Positions 19,013 to 27,594 of a stretch of 64,000 nt of DNA are shown here, piece after piece. The stretch's first letter is position 1. Each line of letters opens with the position of its first letter. This stretch comes from Bradyrhizobium icense. Its GTDB lineage: Bacteria; Pseudomonadota; Alphaproteobacteria; Rhizobiales; Xanthobacteraceae. The notes under the pieces were generated by a model, which was given only the letters and a program-made list of their open reading frames with translations, had not been told where the DNA came from and made no database searches. The stretch lies in contig NZ_CP016428.1 in NCBI RefSeq assembly GCF_001693385.1, forward strand, positions 2,666,001 to 2,730,000, written 5' to 3'. A program made the translations under genes and the position numbers.

Positions 19013-20194
19013 TCAGGGTGCGCGGCTGACTGGTTTCGCCGATGAGCGTCGAAATCTTGCACGAGCAGGCGCGAAACTGGACGTCGGAACCTTGTCCTGC
19101 GTCTTCGACCACGAGACGTAATAGGCGACGGCAGTCATGATGACGATTCCGACGAGACTGACGATGATCTGTGCCAACACCGAGCCAGAACTCAGCACGA
19201 GGACAAAATGCGCGACGAACGATAGAAAGATCCCGACACAAAATACCGCAAGAGATTGCTGGCCGCACTTGATAACCGGCGAGAAGATTCGCCATTGAAG
19301 TCCGGACCAGTCTCTCGACATCAGCCGGACCACCAAGTAGGCCAGAGCAACGAAATGTACGAAACGGTACGGAGCAAGGTTGGTCTTGTCGTTCGGATTG
19401 AAGTAATCCACTAGCCAGCCAGGGAACAAATATCCAAAGTTCGGGAACCGGCCAGCCATCGTCATTAGCAGTGCAAAGAACAGGTAGGCGACTGCCAGAT
19501 GGGGGAGAACCTGGGATTTTCCGAGGTAGCGGAATTCATTGGTCCCACCCAGCGCACACCATGAGCCAAACACAAACAAGAGTTGCCAGGCAAATGGATT
19601 AAAATACCAGCCGCCCGTCGGGTATGCGGACAGGTTCCACCCGAAATGTCGGGCTGCAAGATATAGCAGGAGAGAACCGAGCATCGTCAGACTTGGTTTG
19701 CGTAGCATCAGCCACAGGATCGGCGGGAAGAATGCCATCAGCATGATGTAGAGCGGCAGCACATCCATGTTCAATGGCTTGAACCTGAGAAGCAGACCCT
19801 GCAACAGCGCCTGAATCGGACTGGTAACCAGACCGGCGATATTGAACTCATGGATCAGTCCGAAGGTGTGAAATCTTCGTGCGATGAAGCCTATTGCTGC
19901 GACGTAGATCACGAACAGGATGATGTGGGCGCTGTAAAGCTGACCGACGCGCTTGAACAGGCGGGTCGCGCCGACAACAAAGCCGCGGTGAAGCATTATT
20001 CGGGCGTAAACGAAGGAAGTCGTATAGCCGGAAATGAAGACGAATAGGTCGGCAGCGTCGCTGAACCCGTAGTTTCGGATGGTAATCCACTGCATCACAT
20101 TCTGAGGAATGTGGTCCAGAAAGATTGCCCAAAGTGCCGCGCCTCGAAGCAGATCGAGACGAAGGTCGCGATAGTTTTGTAAAGGGGACTCCAT
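19013..20194 (-). CDS. opgC: OpgC-family membrane acyltransferase-like protein
   Basis: The 393-residue protein has about ten membrane helices and the OpgC landmarks: RDLRLDLLRGAALWAIFLDH near the N-terminus, GFSDAADLFVFISGYT, a central NMDVLPLYIMLM segment and PFAWQLLFVFGSW. OpgC proteins add succinyl groups to periplasmic glucans; the family is related to acyltransferase-3 proteins and its members in rhizobia are often of unknown substrate. The ATG at 20194 has AAAAAGG close upstream. No glucan synthesis genes are nearby. The C-terminus ends with a basic tail of about 20 residues. Confidence 0.85.
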   Translation of the reverse strand: MESPLQNYRDLRLDLLRGAALWAIFLDHIPQNVMQWITIRNYGFSDAADLFVFISGYTTSFVYARIMLHRGFVVGATRLFKRVGQLYSAHIILFVIYVAAIGFIARRFHTFGLIHEFNIAGLVTSPIQALLQGLLLRFKPLNMDVLPLYIMLMAFFPPILWLMLRKPSLTMLGSLLLYLAARHFGWNLSAYPTGGWYFNPFAWQLLFVFGSWCALGGTNEFRYLGKSQVLPHLAVAYLFFALLMTMAGRFPNFGYLFPGWLVDYFNPNDKTNLAPYRFVHFVALAYLVVRLMSRDWSGLQWRIFSPVIKCGQQSLAVFCVGIFLSFVAHFVLVLSSGSVLAQIIVSLVGIVIMTAVAYYVSWSKTQDKVPTSSFAPARARFRRSSAKPVSRAP

Positions 20195-20309
20195 GGCCTT
20201 TTTGGCGACCTGTCCTGCGTGTTGCTAAACGCACTGTTCGACATTAATCAGAATGTTTGTCTGTTTGCGAGAGTCGTCCTTTCGCGACCTCCCGCTTCGG
20301 GTTCGTCCG

Positions 20310-20725
20310 TCAACCAGCCAAAGCAGCACTGGCCAGCGGCATACCCCATATTAATAAGCCAGCTCCCACAACACGGGTAAGCATGCGGCCTCCCGGAATT
20401 AACTTTTCCTGCAGTACAAACATCGTCAGCAGAGATATCCACAATACGTTCATGACGCCACCGACGAACAGCAGAGCCATTAGCGCCCAACAGCAGTCGA
20501 CGCAGTAAAGTCCGTGACGCAAGCCGAGACACCATGATCCAAGCAGTGTGCGTTGAAGTCCACCGTGATCTTGAATGAAGATGAGAGGGACTGGCAATAG
20601 CTCAGGCAGGCCTGCTTTAACGGTGTCCATTGAAAGAGCCCGGTGGCGATCAGCACAAACCGTTCGCGCCCCAACAAGGCGCAAAGGCTACCGTGCACTA
20701 CTACGGCCAACTGCTCATTCACCAC
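20310..20725 (-). pseudogene. DUF2182 (metal-binding integral membrane protein) remnant, C-terminal half
   Basis: The frame ending at 20310 reads GLRHGLYCVDCCWALMALLF, then VGGVMNVLWISLLTMFVLQEKLIPGG and a last helix, which is the typical end of DUF2182 with its HGxYCxxCCW motif. The preceding segment FQWTPLKQACLSYCQ, equivalent to the family's TPLKxxCLxxC motif, lies in another frame just upstream, so a frameshift near 20600 separates the two cysteine motifs. The N-terminal half (first helices) is missing. The intact family protein would have about 250-270 residues. Confidence 0.75.
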
Positions 20726-20731
20726 AATTGC

Positions 20732-21142
20732 TCATTCAATGGCCTCAGGCTCAGCTTGCGCGAGAAGATGCCTTGACGATGTCACACCGGCACCGACCGG
20801 AAGCTGCAGGACGGTTGCGAGTTGTCCGACAGCCAGCTTTGTCAGCAAGACGACTCTGCCGTTCGCAAACTCGAGTGCATCGTGGTGCCGATTGGCATTG
20901 TCTAGATTGATTTGTCTAAACCGCGCCAGTCGACTGCCGACGTTTTTGAAAAGGAATAGTCCATCGTATATGACGTCACAGTCGAACACGAGTTCGGTGC
21001 CTGGGCACAGACAAACCGCGACATTTGGATCATCAGTTCTGGCAAAACCTCGCGTTGCTGTAGAGTCGAAGTTGCTTGAGATCAATTGTTCGCCGATCTT
21101 CGCTGGTCGCGAGGCGATCGCATGCAGGCTATAGTCGCACAT
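20732..21142 (-). CDS. conserved hypothetical protein (MCDYSLH type)
   Basis: The 136-residue protein begins MCDYSLHAIASRPAKIGEQL and contains DDPNVAVCLCPGTELVFDC and HHDALEFANGRVVLLTKLAV, a pattern I associate with a conserved alphaproteobacterial family of unknown function. It has no signal peptide or membrane helix. ATG 21142 is preceded by AAAGGG. The DUF2182 remnant follows six bases after the stop on the same strand. The first residues Met-Cys are kept in the family, as I recall it, which may point to a processed or metal-binding N-terminus; this is an inference. Confidence 0.65.
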   Translation of the reverse strand: MCDYSLHAIASRPAKIGEQLISSNFDSTATRGFARTDDPNVAVCLCPGTELVFDCDVIYDGLFLFKNVGSRLARFRQINLDNANRHHDALEFANGRVVLLTKLAVGQLATVLQLPVGAGVTSSRHLLAQAEPEAIE

Positions 21143-22189
21143 GATACGGCCCTTTGGCTATTCGATGCCCCACAGCTCGCAACGCACGTTCAGAGCCTTG
21201 GTTGCATATTGAGCCGAGGAGATCCCTGCGACGACAGAGCGGCCGTGCGGATGGTCCAGGCAGCAGTGTTGCTCTATTTGACGTGGACATACTTCGCGCC
21301 ATCTTCTATTTAGTGCGGGCGTCGAGATCTATCTAAGAATCGTGTAGCGCGAGTGCGGCGCCATCGTCGAAAAATCTCTAGTCGGTTCGCGATATTCCGT
21401 ACGAAAGGGAACATAGGGCGTTCACCCTCTGAGATCAGTACACTGGGACGCGCGCGGACGGTCATCGAAGCCTTGCATCGGTATCACGCTAACGCGAATT
21501 TTTCGTTGAGTTGACTTCATGCGGCCGTCCGGTTTCACACCACTGATCAAGCGCCAATTAGAACCATTCGGATGAAATCACGGTGCAGCGCCAGTGCAGT
21601 CTTGTCCTTGACCACCGTCTCAAGGATAATTCGTCGGCAACTACGGAAAACATGTCCGCAAGACCGTCGAAATCAACGCTGGCTCCTGGAGATGTTGCAG
21701 GCAAGCATCCTGTCTCAATGTTAGTGCAGGAGATGGTTGCGGCGAAGTGACGCGCGGATTTGGTACGGCATCGCCCCGAACTTCGCCGGCTGGCAGCTTC
21801 GTCAGAGGAAGGAGGGAAAGTCGCGAAATCGCTGGAACGCAAACCTCGTGGCCAGGTTTCGCGGTGTGTCGCCGGGTCGAAAGGGCGCGCTTCCGGCGCT
21901 TTGTTCGCGCAATCCCCGTAACGGCCAGTGTGGTTCAGACTCGCAATTGCCGATCTCTTTGGTTACCCGCGATCGTGAGTTCGTTGCTACTTTAGGTCGA
22001 CGCGAGTCCCAACGTAGGATGCTGCCACGGCGGTATTGATCTCGAAAACCTTTGGAGTGTTCCGCGATGCCGACGAGGTGCGCCAGCCAAAGCTGGTCTG
22101 CTTGCGATTTTTGAAGAATGGTCCCTGAAAGACCAGAGTAGGTGTTTGAAGAATTCTCCGCGAGATTATTGCGAGCTTGGAACGCGCAA
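21143..22189. other. about 1.05 kb without a recognisable gene
   Basis: Several short open frames occur on both strands, including a minus-strand frame over 21558-21842, but none has a recognisable domain, a good ribosome site and a plausible composition together. The stretch 21990-22180 reads fairly protein-like on the minus strand (ending TAVAASYVGTRVDLK), but it is only the tail of a frame antisense-shifted to the transporter gene. No RNA gene or repeat was found. Confidence 0.4.
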
Positions 22190-23233
22190 CTAGTTGAGGT
22201 GTCTCTCTCCGGGGATCGTGGTATTCCCGCCGAGTGTCTCGCGGATCCACAGTTTCTGCACCAGCACCATGATGACGACCGTAAGGGGCGCAGCGAGAAT
22301 GACGCCGAGCATGCCGCCTAGCGCGCCGAGAGCCGAGATCCCAAGCAAAATGAGCGCTGGCGGTATCTCCACTGCACGCTTCTGAATCATCGGAGTGATG
22401 AAGTTGCCCTCGAGCTGTTGAATGACGAGAACGGCGCCCACAGTCCACAGCACGACGCGAAGATCCTGCGTTAACGCGAACAAGACTGCCGGCACGGCGC
22501 CGATAATCGGGCCGATCAAAGGAATGAAGTTCGTCGCTCCTGCAATTGCTCCAAGACCCACGGGCGAAGGCAATCCAATGGCCCAGAAGGCAAGCCCGCA
22601 CAGCAGGCCAACCAGTGTCATGGAAACCAGCTGGCCGAGAAACCAAAGCCGAAGTGCTGAGGCTGAAAGGTCCAGCGCGTCTCCAATGCGATCGTGCTGT
22701 TCTGGGGGGAACAGCTTGATCGTGCCGCGACGGTAAAGGCTCGGGTCCGCCGCAAGATAGATTGCTACAACCGTGACCAGTACAAGATCCGCCACGACGC
22801 CAAGCGCGGTGTAGCCGACGCGCGCAGCTCTCGACAACAGTTGGCCGCTGCCTTCGGCGGAAACGGTCTCCTGAAGCTGCGCGAAGGCGTCTGCAATGCC
22901 GAATCTCGCGCCTGCGGCATTGATCGCACCCGGAAGCTGACCGAAGACACCCGATATTTGGCCGATTATCTGCGCTCCGAATACGCTGAGCAGGGCGCCG
23001 ACGATTGCGGCCAGTGACACGCAGCTCAGGGCAAGTGCCCAGCCCGGTGAAAGCAGGCTGTATCTTGCCACCACCCCGGCAAGTCCCCCGAGCAGGACTG
23101 CCAGCAGAACGGCGGCGAAGAAAAGGATGAACAAGGCGGCGATCTTCCACGCCAAGTATGCGATCGAGACGACTGCCAGCGTGATAAGTACGCGGCGAAG
23201 GAAAATCCAGTCGGAGGCCAGGGCGTACCTCAC
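22190..23233 (-). CDS. AI-2E (PerM/UPF0118) family transporter
   Basis: The 347-residue protein has seven to eight hydrophobic helices and the family core: SMTLVGLLCGLAFWAIGLP, ATNFIPLIGPIIGAVPAVLF, QQLEGNFITPMIQKRAVEI and ILLGISALGALGGMLGVILA. These are the conserved C-terminal motifs of the AI-2E/PerM family, whose members export small molecules (TqsA releases autoinducer-2) or act in stress and Na+ export. The substrate here is unknown. Translation must begin at GTG 23233, because a 14-bp duplication puts the original ATG (23247) out of frame. Confidence 0.85.
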   Translation of the reverse strand: MRYALASDWIFLRRVLITLAVVSIAYLAWKIAALFILFFAAVLLAVLLGGLAGVVARYSLLSPGWALALSCVSLAAIVGALLSVFGAQIIGQISGVFGQLPGAINAAGARFGIADAFAQLQETVSAEGSGQLLSRAARVGYTALGVVADLVLVTVVAIYLAADPSLYRRGTIKLFPPEQHDRIGDALDLSASALRLWFLGQLVSMTLVGLLCGLAFWAIGLPSPVGLGAIAGATNFIPLIGPIIGAVPAVLFALTQDLRVVLWTVGAVLVIQQLEGNFITPMIQKRAVEIPPALILLGISALGALGGMLGVILAAPLTVVIMVLVQKLWIRETLGGNTTIPGERHLN

Positions 23234-23246
23234 AGGGCGTACCTCA
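23219..23246. repeat. 14-bp tandem duplication across the start codon of the AI-2E family gene
   Basis: The 14-bp unit CAGGGCGTACCTCA occurs twice head to tail (23219-23232 and 23233-23246). On the coding strand the upstream ATG (23247-23245) now reads ATG AGG TAC GCC CTG TGA, a five-codon peptide. Its stop overlaps GTG 23233-23231, which restarts the same codons AGG TAC GCC CTG in the correct frame. The duplication thus made a frameshift and a substitute start together. Confidence 0.85.
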
Positions 23247-23461
23247 TATCGTGACTCGGTTGCCGGTTTCCGGCTCGTCGCACGTCAGAGCAAGAGAGCA
23301 AATCCCCAATCGAAGCTCTACCCGCAACCGACGGGATTGGTCCTCCCTCGTGCGCCTCTTGACCGATTGCCTAACCCGCCGCTCGGAAGGAGGCGAGGAT
23401 CTCAAAGCCATCGGTGGCTTAGTCCGGCGCCGCTCCTTACCTGCATACTGCCCCTTCCTGC

Positions 23462-23791
23462 CTAAGGGCAGAACCATGCTGGTCCGATCGCGACGCAGCC
23501 GCGCCCTCGCCAATCCCACGGGCGGGTGCTGTAACGGCGCCATCCTGGAGGTGCATGTCGGTAGCGATGGCCACCGCGCCACTCGCCTCGTGAGTCCCAG
23601 TGGCGACGCATGTGCCTTCGGTCCCGTCGATCACGGCCATCGCGCCAGTCGCGGTCTCTTTCGAATTGCGCCTGAATGAGTCCAGGATCGGAAATCTGCA
23701 GCCGGGGTGAGCCGGGAAGGGCCGCAGCAAAGGAGGTGCTACCCAGTGTTACTGCAAGGGCGAATGCCAACGTATGTAACCGCACTTTCAT
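23462..23791 (-). CDS. small secreted Arg-rich protein
   Basis: The 109-residue protein starts at ATG 23791 after GAGGAG. Residues 1-24 form a signal peptide (LAFALAVTLGSTSFAAA). The mature part is strongly basic (DRDWRDGRDRRDRRHMRRHW) and ends GRGCVAIGPAWFCP with two cysteines. Exported Arg/His-rich proteins of this kind, ending in a short Cys pair, are common in Bradyrhizobium. The function is unknown. Upstream lies an EcfG-like motif inside a set of TTGAGGAAC repeats. Confidence 0.65.
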   Translation of the reverse strand: MKVRLHTLAFALAVTLGSTSFAAALPGSPRLQISDPGLIQAQFERDRDWRDGRDRRDRRHMRRHWDSRGEWRGGHRYRHAPPGWRRYSTRPWDWRGRGCVAIGPAWFCP

Positions 23792-23815
23792 GTTGATCTC
23801 CTCAATTCCTTGTCG

Positions 23816-23866
23816 TTGAGGAACTGCGTCATTGAGGAACCGCGGTGCGTCGTGCTCGTTCCTCAA
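23816..23866 (-). promoter_or_regulatory. EcfG-like promoter motif within direct and inverted TTGAGGAAC repeats
   Basis: On the minus strand GGAAC (23858-23862) and GGTT (23838-23841) are 16 bases apart, reading toward the gene that starts at 23791. The nonamer TTGAGGAAC occurs at 23816-23824 and 23832-23840 and inverted at 23858-23866. The pair at 23832-23866 forms a 9-bp inverted repeat with a 17-base spacer, which could also be an operator. The motif has one mismatch to GGAAC-N16-CGTT. Confidence 0.5.
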
Positions 23867-24069
23867 GACGTCGGCAAATAGATGGTCTGCGCCTCAGGCT
23901 TTGTTGTCCGCTGCCTCCTTGCGTAGCGACCGAGCAGGGTTGGTTTCTCCGGGAACTCATCTTCAACCCGACTTGTACGTGATGTCGTAGTTTGGCTCGA
24001 TTGACTGACGATGCGTACGCCTTCGAACCGACAATTGATTTAAAAGTCCCACATCGCCGCCGACCGGAT

Positions 24070-24094
24070 GGAACATCATGTTTCGCCGCTGGTT
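24070..24094 (+). promoter_or_regulatory. EcfG-like promoter motif upstream of the DUF6600 gene
   Basis: GGAAC (24070-24074) and GGTT (24091-24094) are 16 bases apart on the plus strand, 30 bases before the start codon at 24124. There is one mismatch to the GGAAC-N16-CGTT consensus. Confidence 0.45.
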
Positions 24095-24123
24095 TCCTGC
24101 ACGAAAACGTGTGGAGATCAGCC

Positions 24124-25848
24124 ATGCTGTCGAGTGCATTTCATCGATTGATCGTCCCCTTCGTGGTTATTTTCGGCCTTGCGGCTCTTGTTGCCATTGC
24201 GCCGCGTGACGCGAAGGCGCAGCAGGTCACGATCTCCGCCGAGTTCAGGACGGCACTCGATCCGCATGGCTCCTGGAAGCAGCACAAGCGTTGGGGAGAG
24301 GTCTGGATCCCGTCCAACCGTCCGCCGGATTGGCGGCCCTATACGGTCGGCAGATGGGTCTACACCAATGACTATGGCTGGTATTGGCGCACAGCCGATC
24401 GTGAAGCCGCATGGGGTGAGATCGTCTATCACTACGGACGCTGGGCGCTCGATGCGGATCTTGGGTGGGTATGGGTACCCGGCGACATTTGGGGGCCTGC
24501 CTGGGTGAGCTGGAGGCGCGGAGAGGCCCGCGAAGGCCAGCATCGGCATGTGGTCGGCTGGGCGCCGCTGCCGCCGGATGAGGTGGTCGTCGAGATCCGT
24601 GACGAGCCCCGCTATTGGGTGTTCGTGCCGGCGCGCGCCATTGCCGCAGCGGATGTCATCGTCGATGTCGTGCTTCCGCCACAGCCGGTATTGCTCCAGA
24701 GGACTGTCATCGTTCACCGCACCATTGTTGTGCGGAAGCGAGGTGCAACCTTTGCGGTGAGCGCAGGCGTTCGACCAGACTACGTGGCGTTCGCCTACGG
24801 ACGACCGATCCCCTCCTATAGCCTGCGTCCGCGTGCGCTGGCCGGCACGATGGCACCGCCAAACGCCGTAACCGTCCGGGCCGAGCAGTTCCGCGAGGCT
24901 CGACAGGGCCAGAAGGCGGCGCGCATCGCTGGCGAACTGCGGCAGGCCCGGCAAATCGAGCCATCGCGCTCGATCGCACCCCCGCAGGCGTTGGGCGAGG
25001 GGGCCGCGATCAAGTCCGAAAACTTGCCGCGCGCCGCCCAAGGCGCGGAGATGGTCTCGGCGCCAGCACGGGCCTCTCAATCGCGATCGCAACCAGATGC
25101 GGGCGCAGCGCAGCAGGGGGCCGGACAGGCTCGGGAGCGCACCAAGCAGGATCAGGCGCAGCCGCCGCGCGGAACGGAGAAAGATGCCGCCGAGGACGCG
25201 ACGAAGGATGCGAGACAGCCACAGAAGGATGCAGAAAAGGACGCCCGGCAGCTGGAGAAGAGCACGCGCGACGAGCGGCAGCAGCAGCGCGAGGCCGGCA
25301 AGGACGAGGATAAGCAACGGCAGCAGGATGCAAAGGAGCAGCGCGAACGTCAGAAGGGGGCAGAGAAGGGTCGCGACTCGCGGCCGCAAAAGGGCGCAGA
25401 GAAGGATGCCTCACGGCAGCCGCAGAAGGATACATCCGACGAGCGTCAGCGCTCGCAGAGGCGCGAGGCCGACAAGGACGCCGACAGAACGAAGGATGCA
25501 AGGGAAGAGGGCGAGCGTCGGCCGCAGAAGGACGCCGAGCGGTCCCGTCAAAAGGAGGATGCTGACGAGAGGCAGCGTCAGCGGCAAACGGGTGCGGACA
25601 GAGATTCCCGGCAGGAACGACAGAAGGAGGCGATTCAGCAACGCGAGCGCCAGCCGCAGAAGGGTCCCGAGGACATCGAACGGCAACGGGAACGGCAGAA
25701 GGGCGCAGAGCGAGACGCCGGCAGGCAACGCGGCGCCGGAAGCGAGCCGGCGCGGCCGTCGCGAGAGAGGCCGCCTGCGACGGTCGGCAGGTCGGTGCCA
25801 GGCGGTCCGCCGGAGCCAGGTGGCCCGAAGGGCGAAGGCCGTAGATAA
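24124..25848 (+). CDS. exported DUF6600-type protein with a long charged tail
   Basis: The 574-residue protein starts at ATG 24124 (GGAGATC upstream). A signal peptide (FVVIFGLAALVAIAPRDAKAQ) is followed by a Trp/Tyr-rich domain at about 40-150 with GEVWIPSNRP, RWVYTNDYGWYW, WGEIVYHYGRW, WVPGDIWGPAWVSWR and VVGWAPLPPDE, the pattern of DUF6600 proteins. From about residue 315 to 555 the chain is almost only Lys, Arg, Gln, Glu, Asp and Ala, with imperfect QKDAEKDARQ-like repeats. This should be a long, highly charged helix or disordered arm. An envelope or surface role is likely but unproven. Large antisense frames here are composition shadows. Confidence 0.75.
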   Translation: MLSSAFHRLIVPFVVIFGLAALVAIAPRDAKAQQVTISAEFRTALDPHGSWKQHKRWGEVWIPSNRPPDWRPYTVGRWVYTNDYGWYWRTADREAAWGEIVYHYGRWALDADLGWVWVPGDIWGPAWVSWRRGEAREGQHRHVVGWAPLPPDEVVVEIRDEPRYWVFVPARAIAAADVIVDVVLPPQPVLLQRTVIVHRTIVVRKRGATFAVSAGVRPDYVAFAYGRPIPSYSLRPRALAGTMAPPNAVTVRAEQFREARQGQKAARIAGELRQARQIEPSRSIAPPQALGEGAAIKSENLPRAAQGAEMVSAPARASQSRSQPDAGAAQQGAGQARERTKQDQAQPPRGTEKDAAEDATKDARQPQKDAEKDARQLEKSTRDERQQQREAGKDEDKQRQQDAKEQRERQKGAEKGRDSRPQKGAEKDASRQPQKDTSDERQRSQRREADKDADRTKDAREEGERRPQKDAERSRQKEDADERQRQRQTGADRDSRQERQKEAIQQRERQPQKGPEDIERQRERQKGAERDAGRQRGAGSEPARPSRERPPATVGRSVPGGPPEPGGPKGEGRR

Positions 25849-25856
25849 TCGATGTT

Positions 25857-25885
25857 GCGCCGGTCCGCTCCGTCCGGGCCGGCGC
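25857..25885 (+). terminator. GC-rich hairpin after the DUF6600 gene
   Basis: The arms GCGCCGGTCCG (25857-25867) and CGGGCCGGCGC (25875-25885) pair over 11 bases, with one G-T pair and a 7-base loop. There is no long T run after it, so termination would be weak or protein-assisted. It lies between the DUF6600 stop and the ctaG start. Confidence 0.5.
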
Positions 25886-25907
25886 CTTGTTCTGGAAGGT
25901 GCTGCAA

Positions 25908-26780
25908 GTGAGCGATCCTGCGAAAGCACTGGATTCCGTCTGGTCGCTTTGTCTCGCGTCCGCCACCTCCGTGGGGCCGGCCAACATCTGGGCCGCATGG
26001 AGCCTCGCACCGGTCGTGACGATTCCGCTGGTTTTGTTCGCCGCACTCTATGCCGCGGGCGCGTTACGGCGTGCCAGAGATCCGCATGAGCCAAGCGCGC
26101 TCGCGCATGAGGCGACGGCCGCCACAGCGGCCGTGACCCTGCTCGCGATTGCGCTTGTCAGCCCGCTCTGCCGGCTTTCGGCCGCGCTCGCCTCGGTCCA
26201 CATGATTCAGCACGTCGTTCTTGTCGCACTCGCACCGCCGCTCATTGTCCTCGCGTCTCCGGTGCGGACGGTCGGAGTCGGAATGCTCGGATCCGCGCAA
26301 ATGATATCAACGGGCGGCTGGCGTGAGCTTCTTTGGAATCGGCCGCTGCGGGCTGCCGGCGCATACGGCATCCTGATCTGGTTCTGGCACGTACCCGCGG
26401 CGTACGAGTTAGCCCTGATCAGCGCGAGCTGGCATCTGGCCTATCTGGGCTCTCTGATTGTCGCGAGTCTCTGGTTCTGGACCTGCATGCTTCGTGCAAC
26501 GTCGATTGGCGCAGTTGCGCTGGCTCTGCTGGTGACCATGGTTCACACGGGTCTGCTCGGAGCGCTGCTGACGTTCGCCCCGTGGCCGCTGTATCCCATT
26601 ATGGGCAGAGGCGCGATGGTGTTCGGATTCTCACCGATCGAGGATCAACAGCTGGCGGGCCTCATCATGTGGGTGCCTATGGGGATGATCTACCTGCTCA
26701 GCGCGCTCGTGATTGTCAGCCGCGGATTGTTCGCTCCGTCGCCCGAGCACTCGCCAGCGACGGCGCGAAGCGATCGCTGA
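25908..26780 (+). CDS. ctaG: CtaG (caa3-type) cytochrome c oxidase assembly membrane protein
   Basis: The protein of about 290 residues has seven membrane helices. It carries the CtaG_caa3 features: LASVHMIQHVVLVALAPPLIVLASP with conserved His residues, LIWFWHVPAAYELAL with HxPxxY, MVHTGLLGALLTFAPWPLYP and DQQLAGLIMWVPMGMIYL. CtaG-type proteins help insert copper into caa3 oxidases in the membrane, and the caa3 operon lies convergently at 30.3-34.7 kb. GTG 25908 is chosen because GGAAGG lies 10 bases upstream; a TTG at 25887 would add seven residues. The 3' end is also present as a copy at 29048-29222. Confidence 0.85.
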   Translation: MSDPAKALDSVWSLCLASATSVGPANIWAAWSLAPVVTIPLVLFAALYAAGALRRARDPHEPSALAHEATAATAAVTLLAIALVSPLCRLSAALASVHMIQHVVLVALAPPLIVLASPVRTVGVGMLGSAQMISTGGWRELLWNRPLRAAGAYGILIWFWHVPAAYELALISASWHLAYLGSLIVASLWFWTCMLRATSIGAVALALLVTMVHTGLLGALLTFAPWPLYPIMGRGAMVFGFSPIEDQQLAGLIMWVPMGMIYLLSALVIVSRGLFAPSPEHSPATARSDR

Positions 26781-26978
26781 CCTGCGGGGCAGACCTGCGG
26801 CCGCCTCAATCTTGAATAGAGAAACCTGACGCCGGCCGCGAACGGCAGAAGCGCGGCAACGGCATCGTAGCCCATTGGCAGGAGTTTTGTTCTCCCGCAC
26901 CAGCTGGCGACCAGAAAGATTGCTGTCAGGATGATTCCGAGCGTTGCGGCAACCGCTTCAAATCGACCCCTTGAAAGC
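26606..26978. repeat. copy A of a duplicated ctaG/exchanger junction
   Basis: Bases 26606-26820 align without gaps to 29048-29262 with only scattered differences, covering the last 58 codons of ctaG. Beyond that, 26806-26978 aligns at lower identity to the 3' end of the exchanger gene (29249-29425). The two copies are direct repeats about 2.44 kb apart and enclose the PRC-barrel gene at 27595. Confidence 0.85.
26806..26978 (-). pseudogene. 3' tail of a second Na+/Ca2+ exchanger gene
   Basis: The minus-strand frame reads GRFEAVAATLGIILTAIFLV, then MGYDAVAALLPFAAGV, clearly matching the last two helices of the exchanger at 29249 (GRFEAVAATVGIILTGIFLV and MGYDAVAALVTFVAGI). Near its end the frame is shifted: the expected IQD-stop is present in another frame. 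No upstream part of the gene exists here, so it is a leftover tail. Confidence 0.85.
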
Positions 26979-27594
26979 ATACGGCAGATGCTCAGCGATA
27001 GGGCGCAAATTAGGCGCCGAGCGGATTCCGAGCAATCGTTCAGATATGAGCGCCTCGCAAGAGATAGGCTAAGTAGTGCCTATGGTAACACAGCCACGCC
27101 AGAGTGTCGGCGCTGCCATGCCGCGATCGACGACCCAGACGCATCCCAGCATGCCATGCCGGGCCTCCATGGTCGCCACCCGACGCGTCATTGGAGTACT
27201 TGCTACCGCTGCCTTTGCTGCAAAAGGCTACCGCCTCTGCAGTGCCTGTGGCGAAACAGCATTCTTGCGTGGGATCGCGCCTCTGCGGCCTGCCCGGAAC
27301 GTTTGTCGTGTTCAAAGGCCAGTTGGTGCGACCGCTTCCCCTGCAAGGTCGGTAAGCAAACCTTGCGAAAACTGCGTCGGCGCGGCGCTCAGGCCTCCTT
27401 GTGCGGCCCTGGCGCTGGGCTGTCTGAGAGTCACTTGATCGACTTGGCCGCCTTCACTCTCTCACGAGAGGTAGAACGAGAGCTGGAGCCAGTGCCCGTT
27501 GTGGCGATTTGCGCCATCAAGCAATTCCAACGCCACCGGAAGCTCCATGCGCAGCAAGCACGAAGCCCCCGGGTGGGGAATCGCTTGGAAGCCG
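26979..27594. other. about 600 bases without a recognisable gene
   Basis: A plus-strand frame over 26931-27683 is open but has no recognisable domain, and its composition (Cys/Arg/His-rich) looks like a shadow frame. No ribosome site or repeat supports a gene. It belongs to the segment between the two duplicated ctaG/exchanger junctions. Confidence 0.4.

Noticed and set aside
21987..23150. 387-codon open frame on the minus strand
   Set aside because: It runs in another frame over the AI-2E family transporter, which has clear family motifs; the composition of the frame (Arg/Ser/His-rich) is that of a shadow.
24118..25987. Long antisense frames opposite the DUF6600 gene
   Set aside because: They arise from the repetitive Lys/Asp/Gln/Arg codons of the sense gene and have no signal, start site or domain of their own.
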